The position numbers were made by a program, and so were the translations under genes. Below the pieces are notes generated by a model. The model searched no databases. It was not told the origin of the DNA and saw only the letters and a list, made by a program, of their open reading frames with translations. Of a DNA stretch of 42,992 nt, positions 32,616 through 40,469 are shown one piece after another (the stretch's first letter is position 1; each line of letters opens with the position of its first letter). Source of the stretch: Bacteroidota bacterium (lineage in GTDB: Bacteria > Bacteroidota > Bacteroidia > Chitinophagales > Saprospiraceae); assembly GCA_963169325.1 (NCBI GenBank), contig CAUJEY010000329.1, positions 1-42,992 of the forward strand, read 5' to 3'.

Positions 32616-32935
32616 ATTTGTGTGTACGACGGCACCACCAAATCAATGCCCATCAGCTCAAAATCGACTCGGCAAAACCTTCTAATTGCCGAAAGAGAAG
32701 GCGAAAAGTTGCTTTTAAGGTTAGCAGTACCAATATACAGGCTGCTGAATATATCATTTGACCACCTCGCTTTATCGGCCCTTGATGGTACCAACTCGAG
32801 GATACCGATTCGTCAATCCATAACGTCAGGCTGCCCCGCCGCTTTAATCCAGTATTGTACTCGCTCCAATTCGTTATTTTATATTGCTCTCTGGGCTTGT
32901 TTGAGTTAGCTAAAGCGTCTACTCTTGTCATGAGC
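32600..32935 (-). mobile_element. Truncated, frameshifted IS5-type transposase remnant
   Basis: The minus strand encodes QYKITNWSEYNTGLKRRGSL, then WIDESV, RGGQ, LLTLKATFRLLFRQLEGFAE and, one frame over, LMGIDLVVPSYTQICRRQTG. This is the N-terminal 100 or so residues of IS5-family (IS903-like group) transposases. A single-base deletion near 32660 breaks the frame. The catalytic DDE part is missing. The open frame begins at 33003, but similarity starts nearer 32885-32900. It cannot be mobile on its own. Confidence 0.8.
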
Positions 32936-32999
32936 CGGGAAGTCGTTTTTTTAGCTTTATAACTCAAAAGTACGCTTGCTGGCTCACTTTTCATCCAAG

Positions 33000-33030
33000 G
33001 CATGAACCCGGCTCCGCCGGGGATTCATGC
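33000..33030. other. Extended GC-rich hairpin upstream of the GH16 gene
   Basis: GCATGAA-CCCGG-CTCCG-CCGGG-(GA)-TTCATGC folds into a 12-bp stem with a 5-nt loop and a 2-nt bulge. It sits between the IS5 remnant and the GH16 gene and covers a possible ATG at 33027. It could be an IS terminus, a terminator for minus-strand transcripts, or a REP-like element. Confidence 0.45.
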
Positions 33031-33047
33031 AACAAAGCCTAACAACA

Positions 33048-34691
33048 ATGCTCATGAGTAAAATCATTTTGTCAATTTCTTTTTTAGTGCTTTTTATCAA
33101 CTCCATCCATGCGCAAACTCAAACGGTACAAGATGATTTTGAAGGCAATGGCACCATTACGAATTGGACCGGCGACAATTGCAACCTCAATGCGGGCTTT
33201 GCCAATCCGTATGTACAGGGTATTAATACTTCCGCTAAGGTTCTAAAATATCAAGATGCGGGAGGCCAATTTGCCAATGTTCGATTTGATGTTGCCTTTA
33301 ATTTTGATTTAAGCAATCAAAGTATCTTTACCTTAAAAATATATGTCCCATCAAGTGGGTTGACCGGAAATCAGCCCAATCAAATATCCTTGAAATTGCA
33401 AAATGGAACCCTGCCAAGCCCGTGGGTGACACAAAGTGAAATTATAAAACCCATTGTCTTAAACCAATGGCAAACCGTGTCTTTTGATTTTGCCAATGAC
33501 CCATATTATAGTTTTGATCCCAATTCACCGCCGCCAATTCAAAGAGGGGACTTTAACAGGGTACTGCTACAGGTAAATGGTGAAAATAACAATGACCTTG
33601 TTACAGCCTATATAGATGATGTGTTCTACAACGGCGTGATTACCGCCGAGCCGGCATACAACCTGCTTGTATGGTCAGATGAGTTTGAGGGTAATGGGGC
33701 TATCAATTCCGCCAAATGGCACCATCAGACGCTGCTGCCCAATGGCAACAGTTGGTACAATGGCGAAATACAGCATTATACCAATAGAGCAGCTAATTCT
33801 TATGTGAGTAATGGCATATTGCATATTGTTGGGAAAAAGGAAACCTACACCGATCAAGGACAAACGAAACAATATACCTCGGCCAGATTAAATTCAAAAT
33901 TCGCTTTTCAATATGGAAAAGTAGAAGTCCGTGCAAAATTGCCTGCCGGCGTCGGTACATGGCCGGCTATATGGACCTTAGGTAAAAACATCCATGAAAA
34001 TGGCGGATATTGGAACAATCAAGGATTCGGGACGACAGGCTGGCCGGCTTGCGGCGAGATCGACATCATGGAACATTGGGGCGCCAATCAAAACTACATA
34101 CAAAGCGCCACACATACCCCCTCCAGTTTTGGCAATACGGTTAACCTTGGCGGACAAAGCATCGCCACAGCATCTACAAATTTCCACACTTATACCCTCG
34201 AATGGTATCCCAAAAAATTAGTATTCAGTGTTGATAGTGTAACGCATTACACCTATAAAACAACTACTTATGATACTAATACCTGGCCTTTTGATGCAGA
34301 ACAATACATTTTACTTAATTTTGCTATTCTTCCCAGTATTCTTCCCGATTTCACTCAAGATGAATTAGAAATAGACTATGTACGAGTCTATCAAACTGCT
34401 CACCCCACCCTGACTAGTACCGCACATAATCGATTATTCGATTTGAAAAATGCACCAAACCCCGCTACTGATTACACTATCATCAGTTATACGCTCCCCG
34501 AGCCTTCGGAAGTAAAATTATTTATTCATGATGTAAGTGGAAAACTAATTCAATTCTTGGTGAATGAAGACCAAACCACCGGGCAGCATCAAGTGAAATG
34601 GGATATTCAAAACCAGTCATCCGGCATATATTTCTATACCTTAATAACTGGAAATATGATTGTTACGGAAAAATGTTTGATTGCAAAATAA
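33048..34691 (+). CDS. Glycoside hydrolase family 16 (laminarinase-like) with T9SS type A sorting domain
   Basis: A 547-residue secreted enzyme expected to cleave beta-1,3- or mixed-linkage glucans (or related galactans) outside the cell. Parts in order: signal peptide (ending IHAQ); an N-terminal beta-sandwich of about 190 residues resembling a carbohydrate-binding domain (VQDDFEGNGTITNWTGDN, then FDFANDPYYSFDPN); a GH16 catalytic domain (about 205-455) with WSDEFEGNGAINSAKWHHQT, RLNSKFAFQYGKVEVRAKLP and the catalytic GEIDIMEHWG (Glu337 nucleophile, Asp339, Glu342 acid/base); and a C-terminal type A sorting domain (NAPNPATDYTIISYTLPEPS, SGIYFYTL). The start is ATG 33048 or 33054. Base composition is clearly AT-richer than the next gene. 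No SusC/D pair is nearby. Confidence 0.93.
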   Translation: MLMSKIILSISFLVLFINSIHAQTQTVQDDFEGNGTITNWTGDNCNLNAGFANPYVQGINTSAKVLKYQDAGGQFANVRFDVAFNFDLSNQSIFTLKIYVPSSGLTGNQPNQISLKLQNGTLPSPWVTQSEIIKPIVLNQWQTVSFDFANDPYYSFDPNSPPPIQRGDFNRVLLQVNGENNNDLVTAYIDDVFYNGVITAEPAYNLLVWSDEFEGNGAINSAKWHHQTLLPNGNSWYNGEIQHYTNRAANSYVSNGILHIVGKKETYTDQGQTKQYTSARLNSKFAFQYGKVEVRAKLPAGVGTWPAIWTLGKNIHENGGYWNNQGFGTTGWPACGEIDIMEHWGANQNYIQSATHTPSSFGNTVNLGGQSIATASTNFHTYTLEWYPKKLVFSVDSVTHYTYKTTTYDTNTWPFDAEQYILLNFAILPSILPDFTQDELEIDYVRVYQTAHPTLTSTAHNRLFDLKNAPNPATDYTIISYTLPEPSEVKLFIHDVSGKLIQFLVNEDQTTGQHQVKWDIQNQSSGIYFYTLITGNMIVTEKCLIAK

Positions 34692-34879
34692 GAACAGGCT
34701 GGGTGTTCGGTCTTCTCATGATCACGTGTATAATCAAAATTTAGCGTCATCTTGCCGGGCCTTTTTCAGGCTGAATGGGGGCAACAACCCACTGATTTGA
34801 AAATATCCGGTAAACAAACCATCCATTTTTTTTATTGGTCACCGCTTCACTTCATCCACAATCAAACAAGCATCCTGTA

Positions 34880-37141
34880 ATGCAAAAAGTAATTCTCCTT
34901 GTTTGGCTTTGTTTGGCCATGGCCGCCTGCACCCATCCGGACAACACCACCGACCCTGCCCGCTGGAAGGCCCATGCCGCTCGTGTCACCATATTCCGTG
35001 ACGACTTCGGTATCCCGCACATCTATGGCAAGACGGACGCCGACGCCGTGTTCGGGATGCTTTCTGCCCAGTGCGAGGACGACTTCCAGCGGGTGGAACT
35101 CAACTACCTCAGGGCCATCGGAAGACTGGCCGAGGTGGAGGGCGAAAAAGAGCTGTACAGCGACCTGCGGGCCAACCTCTTCATGACCGGCGACGAGGCC
35201 AGGGCGCACTACGAAAGTGCGCCGGCATGGCTCAAAGAACTTTGCGTCGCCTTCGCCGACGGCGTCAACTACTACCTGCACACGCACCCGGACGTGAAGC
35301 CCAAATTGCTGACCCGCTTCGAGCCGTGGTTTCCGATGTACTTCTTCGAAGGAAGTATCGGCGCCGACATCGAGAATATCCCTACGGAGCAGATCAAGGC
35401 TTTTTATGCGCAAATAGGGAAGCCTGCGCATTCCGGACATGAGGAGAATGGAAAAAATAAGGGGCTTGGCTGGATTGAAAAGAAGCGCATGAGCGATTGG
35501 GATATGCACGCACACCGGGACGACGAACCACGCGGCTCCAACGGCTTTGCCCTGTCGGGCAAAATGACGGCCGGCGGCCATGCCATGCTGCTCATCAATC
35601 CGCACACTTCGTTCTACTTCAGGCCCGAAATTCATGTGGTAAGCGAAGAAGGACTGAACGTGTATGGCGCCGTCACCTGGGGACAATTTTTTGTTTATCA
35701 AGGATTTAATGAAAAAACAGGTTGGATGCACACCTCGTCCTACCTCGATGTAATGGACGAGTTTGTGGAGACCGTTACCGAAGAGAACGGCCAATATTTC
35801 TACCAATACGGCTCAGAGAAACGCCCTGTCACGGCAAAGCAAGTGACCCTGAAATACCGGGAAGGCCAGGAGATGAAAACGCGCAAGTTCCCCATTTACC
35901 GCACCCATCACGGCCCCATCACCCACCTGAAGGACGATAAGTGGGTATCTACCGCCATGATGTGGGAGCCGGTGAAGGCGCTCACCCAGTCGTACACCCG
36001 CACCAAGTTGAAGAACCATGCCGAATTCCGCAAGATGATGGACATGCGCACGAACTCCTCGAACAACACCGTATTCGCCGATGCGGAAGGGAACATCGCC
36101 TATTACCACGGCAATTTTGCCCCGAAAAGGGATACCGCGTTCGACTTCTCGAAGCCCGTGGACGGCAGCAATCCCGCCACCGATTGGCAGGGCCTTCACG
36201 AAGTGGACGATTGTATCGTAGTCGTAAACCCGCCGAACGGCTGGCTGCAAAACTGCAATTCCACCCCCTTCACCTGTGCCGGCGAAAATAGCCCCAAGCC
36301 AACGGATTACCCGGTGTACATGCGCCTGCCCAAAGAGAATTTTCGGGGAATTCATGCGGTGCGGCTGCTCAAAGAGCGCCGGGATTTTACCCTGGACAAA
36401 CTGATTGAAACGGCTTATGACCCCGTGCTGCCGGGTTTTGAGCAGCTGATTCCCGGTCTCGTGGCGGCTTATGATGGGGCAGGCCCCCAAAAGGGCGACA
36501 AAATGCTTGCCTCGGCGATTGAGGTGCTCCGCAAATGGGACTTCAGGGTTAGCAAGGAGTCCGTGGCCATGACCCTGGCGCACTACTATGGCACGCACTA
36601 CAAAATGTATGGGAAAGTACCCGGCGGTTGGGATATTGAATACCCCGGCGACATGACTACTTTCAACTACTTTGGCGCCGGCTCCCCCCCGGCAGAGCGG
36701 CTGGCCATCTTCAGGCAGGCCGTGCAGCAACTCGTCGCCGACTTTGGCCGCTGGGACGTACCCTGGGGCGATATCAACCGGTTCCAGCGCCTGACCGGCG
36801 ACATCGAGCAGCCCTTTGATGATAGCAAGCCGAGCCTGCCCTGTGGCCTCGCTTCCGGCAAATGGGGCGCACTGGCCTCCTTCGGCGCTCAACAGTACAA
36901 AGGCTCCAAGCGCATTTATGGCACCTCTGGCAACAGCTTCGTGGCGGTGGTGGAGTTCGGCCCGAAACTGAAGGCCAAGAGCCTGCTTGCAGGAGGCGAG
37001 AGCGGCGACCCCCGCTCGCCCCATTTCTACGACCAGGCCCAACGTTACGTGGACATCCGGTTCAAGGACGTGGCCTTCTACCGGGAAGACGTGGAGCGCC
37101 GGGCCAAAAGCCGGTACAGCCCCGGGGAACTGGGGAATTAA
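34880..37141 (+). CDS. Penicillin acylase family lipoprotein (peptidase family S45)
   Basis: A 753-residue N-terminal-nucleophile amidohydrolase acting on N-acyl compounds (penicillins, acyl-homoserine lactones or N-acyl amino acids, depending on subgroup). The N-terminus LVWLCLAMAAC is a lipobox, so it should be anchored to a membrane outside the cytoplasm. The alpha-chain opens with VTIFRDDFGIPHIYGKTDADAVFGMLSAQCEDDF, a strong S45 signature. Self-cleavage is expected at Gly219-Ser220 in EPRGSNGFALSG, with Ser220 the new N-terminal nucleophile. Downstream GGHAMLLINPHTSFYFRPEIHV, YRTHHGPI, RTNSSNNTVFADAEGNIAYYH and PWGDINRFQRL are beta-chain motifs. The start at 34880 gives the lipoprotein signal; the frame opens at 34835. 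Confidence 0.93.
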   Translation: MQKVILLVWLCLAMAACTHPDNTTDPARWKAHAARVTIFRDDFGIPHIYGKTDADAVFGMLSAQCEDDFQRVELNYLRAIGRLAEVEGEKELYSDLRANLFMTGDEARAHYESAPAWLKELCVAFADGVNYYLHTHPDVKPKLLTRFEPWFPMYFFEGSIGADIENIPTEQIKAFYAQIGKPAHSGHEENGKNKGLGWIEKKRMSDWDMHAHRDDEPRGSNGFALSGKMTAGGHAMLLINPHTSFYFRPEIHVVSEEGLNVYGAVTWGQFFVYQGFNEKTGWMHTSSYLDVMDEFVETVTEENGQYFYQYGSEKRPVTAKQVTLKYREGQEMKTRKFPIYRTHHGPITHLKDDKWVSTAMMWEPVKALTQSYTRTKLKNHAEFRKMMDMRTNSSNNTVFADAEGNIAYYHGNFAPKRDTAFDFSKPVDGSNPATDWQGLHEVDDCIVVVNPPNGWLQNCNSTPFTCAGENSPKPTDYPVYMRLPKENFRGIHAVRLLKERRDFTLDKLIETAYDPVLPGFEQLIPGLVAAYDGAGPQKGDKMLASAIEVLRKWDFRVSKESVAMTLAHYYGTHYKMYGKVPGGWDIEYPGDMTTFNYFGAGSPPAERLAIFRQAVQQLVADFGRWDVPWGDINRFQRLTGDIEQPFDDSKPSLPCGLASGKWGALASFGAQQYKGSKRIYGTSGNSFVAVVEFGPKLKAKSLLAGGESGDPRSPHFYDQAQRYVDIRFKDVAFYREDVERRAKSRYSPGELGN

Positions 37142-37165
37142 GGAGGCCAATTGGAGGTTTAACCC

Positions 37166-37173
37166 TATATTTG
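37166..37173 (+). promoter_or_regulatory. Candidate -7 box (TATATTTG) for the T9SS type B protein gene
   Basis: TATATTTG matches TAnnTTTG exactly and ends 4 nt before the ATG at 37178. No good -33 TTTG is seen. If real, the transcript would begin at or near the start codon. Confidence 0.35.
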
Positions 37174-37177
37174 AAGC

Positions 37178-38959
37178 ATGAATTCAGCCCGGCGCCTCTG
37201 TCTTTTCCTCCTCTGCCTCCTGGTCGCCACCCGGGCTCTCTCCCAGCAATATTTCAAACTGCTCGATAAACCCGAAAAATCCTATTCCAAAAAAATCGCC
37301 CGCTTCGCAAACGGCGACGTACTCGTCGGCGATTCCCCCCTGGAACCGCTGACGCCCGGTAAAAACATCAGTATTTTCCTGATGCGCTTTGATCCTTGCG
37401 GCGACACCGTGTGGGCTAAAAAGTACGAGTTGGGGCAGTATTACCTGGACCTGAACGATATTAAAATAACCGGCTCTGGCGAAATTTACCTGTACGGCAG
37501 CGCCTACGCTAACTCGCAGGAATTGATCTTCCTGGCCAAACTGAACGAAGAAGGCGAGATACTGCGGTTCCGATTGTTCAACCCCTTATACGTGGATCAT
37601 TTTACTTTTTCCATCGATCTGAAAAGTAACCGGATCATGATCTATGGCCTGCTTCTGCATTGGAGCATTCCCAAACGGGGTTTTGTGATGATCCTCAACA
37701 AAGACCTGCATATTCAATGGGGAAAATCGTTTACACCCTTTGAATCGGAAGGAAAAGGGATCATTACCCGGGACGATGGTTTTTTGTGCCGTTCGGGGCT
37801 GTATTTGTACAAACTGAATGCACAGGGCGCCCTGCAATGGGCCACCACGCTCGAAACGGCCCCGGGCATTTATCCGCTTGCCGGCCCCGTGGAAGTAGAT
37901 AACGGTTATGTGCTGGAAGCATCGGGCCCGGACTTCGGTTTTTTTTACAAAGTTGACCTGAACGGAAAATTCGTCTGGAAAAGCGACAAATTCCCCGCCG
38001 CCAAAGGACCGCCGGATTTCGTGCTGCAACCCGACGGTAATATTCTGGCTGCCTGGACCGGCCCGGGCGACCAGGGCGAAAACGCGCCCTGCGCGCTGCT
38101 GCTTTCACCGCAAGGCGCCATCCTGCGCGGGCAAAAACTGGCGCTCGATCAACCCATCGACACGGGCCCACTTGCGCTGTCGTTGGACGAGGACAACTCC
38201 GTAAACATCGTCGGGAGCGCCAATCCGTATATTATCAAGCCCGACAAAGTGACCGATTTTCTCCTGCAATTTTCCCTGGATTCCCTGTCGGGCGACTGTT
38301 TTCAATGGGAGCCGATACTCAGCTTTGCACCGAATGATGTTTCCCTGCAATTCGTTCCGCTGGATACCGTCACCGTGGATGCTACGATGAACGATGTAAC
38401 GGCCGGTTCCTTTTTGATTCATCCCCTCGAATTTGAAATAGGGGATATTTGCGACGCACCTGGCCCGGATCATCTCATCACCGTGGATACGATGTTGCCC
38501 TGCGATCAACCCTGGCAGGTAACCTTGCCCGGCCCCGGTTTTGTATGGGATGACGGCAGCCCCGACAACCCGCGTTTGTTGTACCGGGCCGGCCGTTACC
38601 AGGCCAGCAGCCGGAGCAATTGCAGCCGGCCCGTCATTTACTCGTACCAACTGCAAAAACAGGTCTGCAACTGCTCCATTTACCTGCCTAATATTTTCAG
38701 CCCGAACGGCGACGGGCAAAACGATCTGCTCGAGTTTTCCAGCAATTGCACGCCGGTTGAATGGCACATGCAGGTGTACGACCGCTGGGGCAACCAGGTG
38801 TTTGAAAGCCGCGACGCAGACCTGTTTTGGGACGGCACCTTCCGGCAAAAGCCGGCGCTCCCGGGCGTGTACTTCGCCGTTATACATTACCGCATGCTGG
38901 ACAACAGCGGGGTTTTACAAAATGGGTATTTTGCGCAGGAAGTGGCGGTATTCCGGTAG
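37178..38959 (+). CDS. Secreted propeller protein with T9SS type B (gliding-motility-associated) C-terminal domain
   Basis: A 593-residue protein with a signal peptide (1-22, ending LSQ). Residues about 25-400 look like a beta-propeller of the same general kind as the giant protein at 13762-20334 (ARFANGDVLVGDSPL, MRFDPCGDTVWAKKYELGQ, ILNKDLHIQWGKSF, FFYKVDLNGKFVWKSDKFP). A Cys-containing Ig-like region follows (CDQPWQVTLPGPGFVWDDGS). The last 95 residues are a CHU_C/type B sorting domain: IYLPNIFSPNGDGQNDLLEF, VYDRWGNQVFES, PGVYFAVIHYR. It should be secreted and surface-attached by T9SS. Its substrate or partner is unknown. It starts 36 nt after the S45 gene and ends just before a degenerate repeat array. 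Confidence 0.9.
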   Translation: MNSARRLCLFLLCLLVATRALSQQYFKLLDKPEKSYSKKIARFANGDVLVGDSPLEPLTPGKNISIFLMRFDPCGDTVWAKKYELGQYYLDLNDIKITGSGEIYLYGSAYANSQELIFLAKLNEEGEILRFRLFNPLYVDHFTFSIDLKSNRIMIYGLLLHWSIPKRGFVMILNKDLHIQWGKSFTPFESEGKGIITRDDGFLCRSGLYLYKLNAQGALQWATTLETAPGIYPLAGPVEVDNGYVLEASGPDFGFFYKVDLNGKFVWKSDKFPAAKGPPDFVLQPDGNILAAWTGPGDQGENAPCALLLSPQGAILRGQKLALDQPIDTGPLALSLDEDNSVNIVGSANPYIIKPDKVTDFLLQFSLDSLSGDCFQWEPILSFAPNDVSLQFVPLDTVTVDATMNDVTAGSFLIHPLEFEIGDICDAPGPDHLITVDTMLPCDQPWQVTLPGPGFVWDDGSPDNPRLLYRAGRYQASSRSNCSRPVIYSYQLQKQVCNCSIYLPNIFSPNGDGQNDLLEFSSNCTPVEWHMQVYDRWGNQVFESRDADLFWDGTFRQKPALPGVYFAVIHYRMLDNSGVLQNGYFAQEVAVFR

Positions 38960-38963
38960 AGCG

Positions 38964-39037
38964 CAATGACGACGAATGACCCAATGACGACAAATGACGA
39001 CAAATGACGCAATGACGACGAATGACCCAATGACGAC
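38964..39037. repeat. Degenerate tandem array of AATGACG-type units
   Basis: CAATGACGACGAATGACC occurs twice (38964-38981 and a second copy near 39010), with shortened variants (CAATGACGACAAATGACGA, CAAATGACG) between and after. The core GACGAATGA differs by one transition from GATGAATGA of the perfect heptamer array at 1-109. It lies between the stop codons of two convergent T9SS-cargo genes. Confidence 0.8.
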
Positions 39038-39044
39038 CGCATAT

Positions 39045-40364
39045 CTACCGCATGACTACCATTTTCCGGACAAAACCAGCCCCATTGTTGCTATTCATGA
39101 CACAGAAATAAACGCCCGTTTCCAGCTTGGTCGCGTCAAAAGGAACATGGTGTTCGCCCGGCGTTTGCAGGCCGCTTACCGGCATGGAAATCAACTGGCC
39201 CCTGGCATTGAAAATGGTGATGACGACATGCGCAGCTTTTCCTACCGTATAGGAAATGGTCGTACTTTGATTAAAGGGATTCGGGAAATTGGACAGCGCG
39301 GAAATGTTTTCCGCTGATGTGGGTATAACATCATTGACCCCAACTACCGGGAAAATTACGAGTCGTTGGGTAGTGGAAATGACAGAACTGCCCGAATTTC
39401 CGCCCATAATATAAATCCAGGGAGGCCACATACCAAAATCAGGAGGCAATGCAACGCAACCGAATGCACGCCGGTCATAGGTCAGGTTTTTAAAAACTTC
39501 CCAATTGTCTCCGCCTTCTATTTCCGGACCGTAGGCCTCCAGGCTCATTTCCGCACTGGATATAGATTCAATACCACCGATAGCATAAATAATGTCCAAA
39601 TGTACCGCGCTTCCGTGGCCGGCCCGGGCATTCACCAGGGGTTTATCGGAAAGAACCCAGCCTAGCTCCGGTTTTTGGGTATCGAATACTTCGACGGAGT
39701 TAATGGAGGAGAGCCAGCCGATTGTTCCGCCCATTACATAGATTTTGCTTCCAACTACAGCACAAGTGTGGGCCGCTCTTCCGATATTCAAATCCTTGCC
39801 AACGCTCCAGGTATTATCCGATGGGTCGTAAACGTACACCTTGTTCGAAACGGCGCCAAAAAATCCCGAGGCTCCGCCAATGGCATATATTTTTCCACCG
39901 GCCGCACAAGCCGACAAATAGCTCATCGCGGCGGGCAGGGAGGCGATGGTGTCTGCGCCAAAAGTGCCCAATGCATACCGGTAAACCTTTTGGGTGGAAG
40001 TAGCGGCTACCGGGTCGGTTATTCCACCGATAATATAGATCGCTCCGTTCAATTCGACGGCGGCCATCGCGCACATGGGTTGAGGGAGGGTGTCTTTTAC
40101 GACCCACTCATCTGTAGGAATATTGTACTCCTCGATGGTATTGGTGTAGGTAAAAACAACGCCGTTATCGGCTATAATCCCGCCGAAGGCTAAAATTTTT
40201 CTACCCAAATTAACGGCCGGGAAATAGGACCGGGCCTGGTTCATACTGGCTCGGGGTTCCCAAAAAGAGGTGTCGGGAATATACGCTTGCGCAACTGCAG
40301 CCGGCGCAGTTGCCAGAAAAAAAGCCAGGCAAAAGGCAATTGATAATAAAGTAGCAGGTTTCAT
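39045..40364 (-). CDS. Kelch-repeat beta-propeller protein with T9SS type A sorting domain
   Basis: A 439-residue secreted protein. A signal peptide spans 1-26 (ending AVAQ). Six kelch motifs follow from about residue 30 to 330, each with a hydrophobic run before a Gly-Gly pair and conserved Tyr/Trp: SYFPAVNLGRKILAFGG, AMAAVELNGAIYIIGG, SYLSACAAGGKIYAIGG, AHTCAVVGSKIYVMGG, GHGSAVHLDIIYAIGG, then WIYIMGG. The C-terminal 85 residues are a type A sorting domain (LSNFPNPFNQSTTISYTV, TGVYFCVM, KMVVMR). I start at the ATG at 40362-40364, which places the signal peptide correctly; the frame opens 15 codons earlier. It follows the hybrid two-component gene on the same strand by 105 nt, with an inverted repeat in between. 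Confidence 0.92.
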   Translation of the reverse strand: MKPATLLSIAFCLAFFLATAPAAVAQAYIPDTSFWEPRASMNQARSYFPAVNLGRKILAFGGIIADNGVVFTYTNTIEEYNIPTDEWVVKDTLPQPMCAMAAVELNGAIYIIGGITDPVAATSTQKVYRYALGTFGADTIASLPAAMSYLSACAAGGKIYAIGGASGFFGAVSNKVYVYDPSDNTWSVGKDLNIGRAAHTCAVVGSKIYVMGGTIGWLSSINSVEVFDTQKPELGWVLSDKPLVNARAGHGSAVHLDIIYAIGGIESISSAEMSLEAYGPEIEGGDNWEVFKNLTYDRRAFGCVALPPDFGMWPPWIYIMGGNSGSSVISTTQRLVIFPVVGVNDVIPTSAENISALSNFPNPFNQSTTISYTVGKAAHVVITIFNARGQLISMPVSGLQTPGEHHVPFDATKLETGVYFCVMNSNNGAGFVRKMVVMR

Positions 40365-40382
40365 AATGCTGAGATTTTGGTT

Positions 40383-40403
40383 GTGATAAAATCTTGTTAT
40401 CAC
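40383..40403. promoter_or_regulatory. Inverted repeat GTGATAA-N7-TTATCAC upstream of the kelch gene
   Basis: A perfect 7-bp inverted repeat with a 7-nt spacer starts 19 nt upstream of the kelch ATG and lies after the stop of the hybrid two-component regulator gene. The half-site spacing (centre to centre 14 bp) and position suit an operator for a dimeric regulator. A short hairpin in the mRNA leader is the alternative. Confidence 0.4.
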
Positions 40404-40469
40404 CCCCAAAATTGAGCGCGTGCAACTTTCCTTTCTGGTACTTTCGTTTCAAATTCTTGGACGGATGTT

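Noticed and set aside
32600-33003. Intact insertion sequence
   Set aside because: Only the N-terminal third of the transposase is present, with a frameshift; no inverted-repeat pair or DDE region was found.
35813-37150. Minus-strand open frame of 445 codons opposite the S45 gene
   Set aside because: Antisense shadow due to G+C-rich codons; the sense strand has full S45 motifs.
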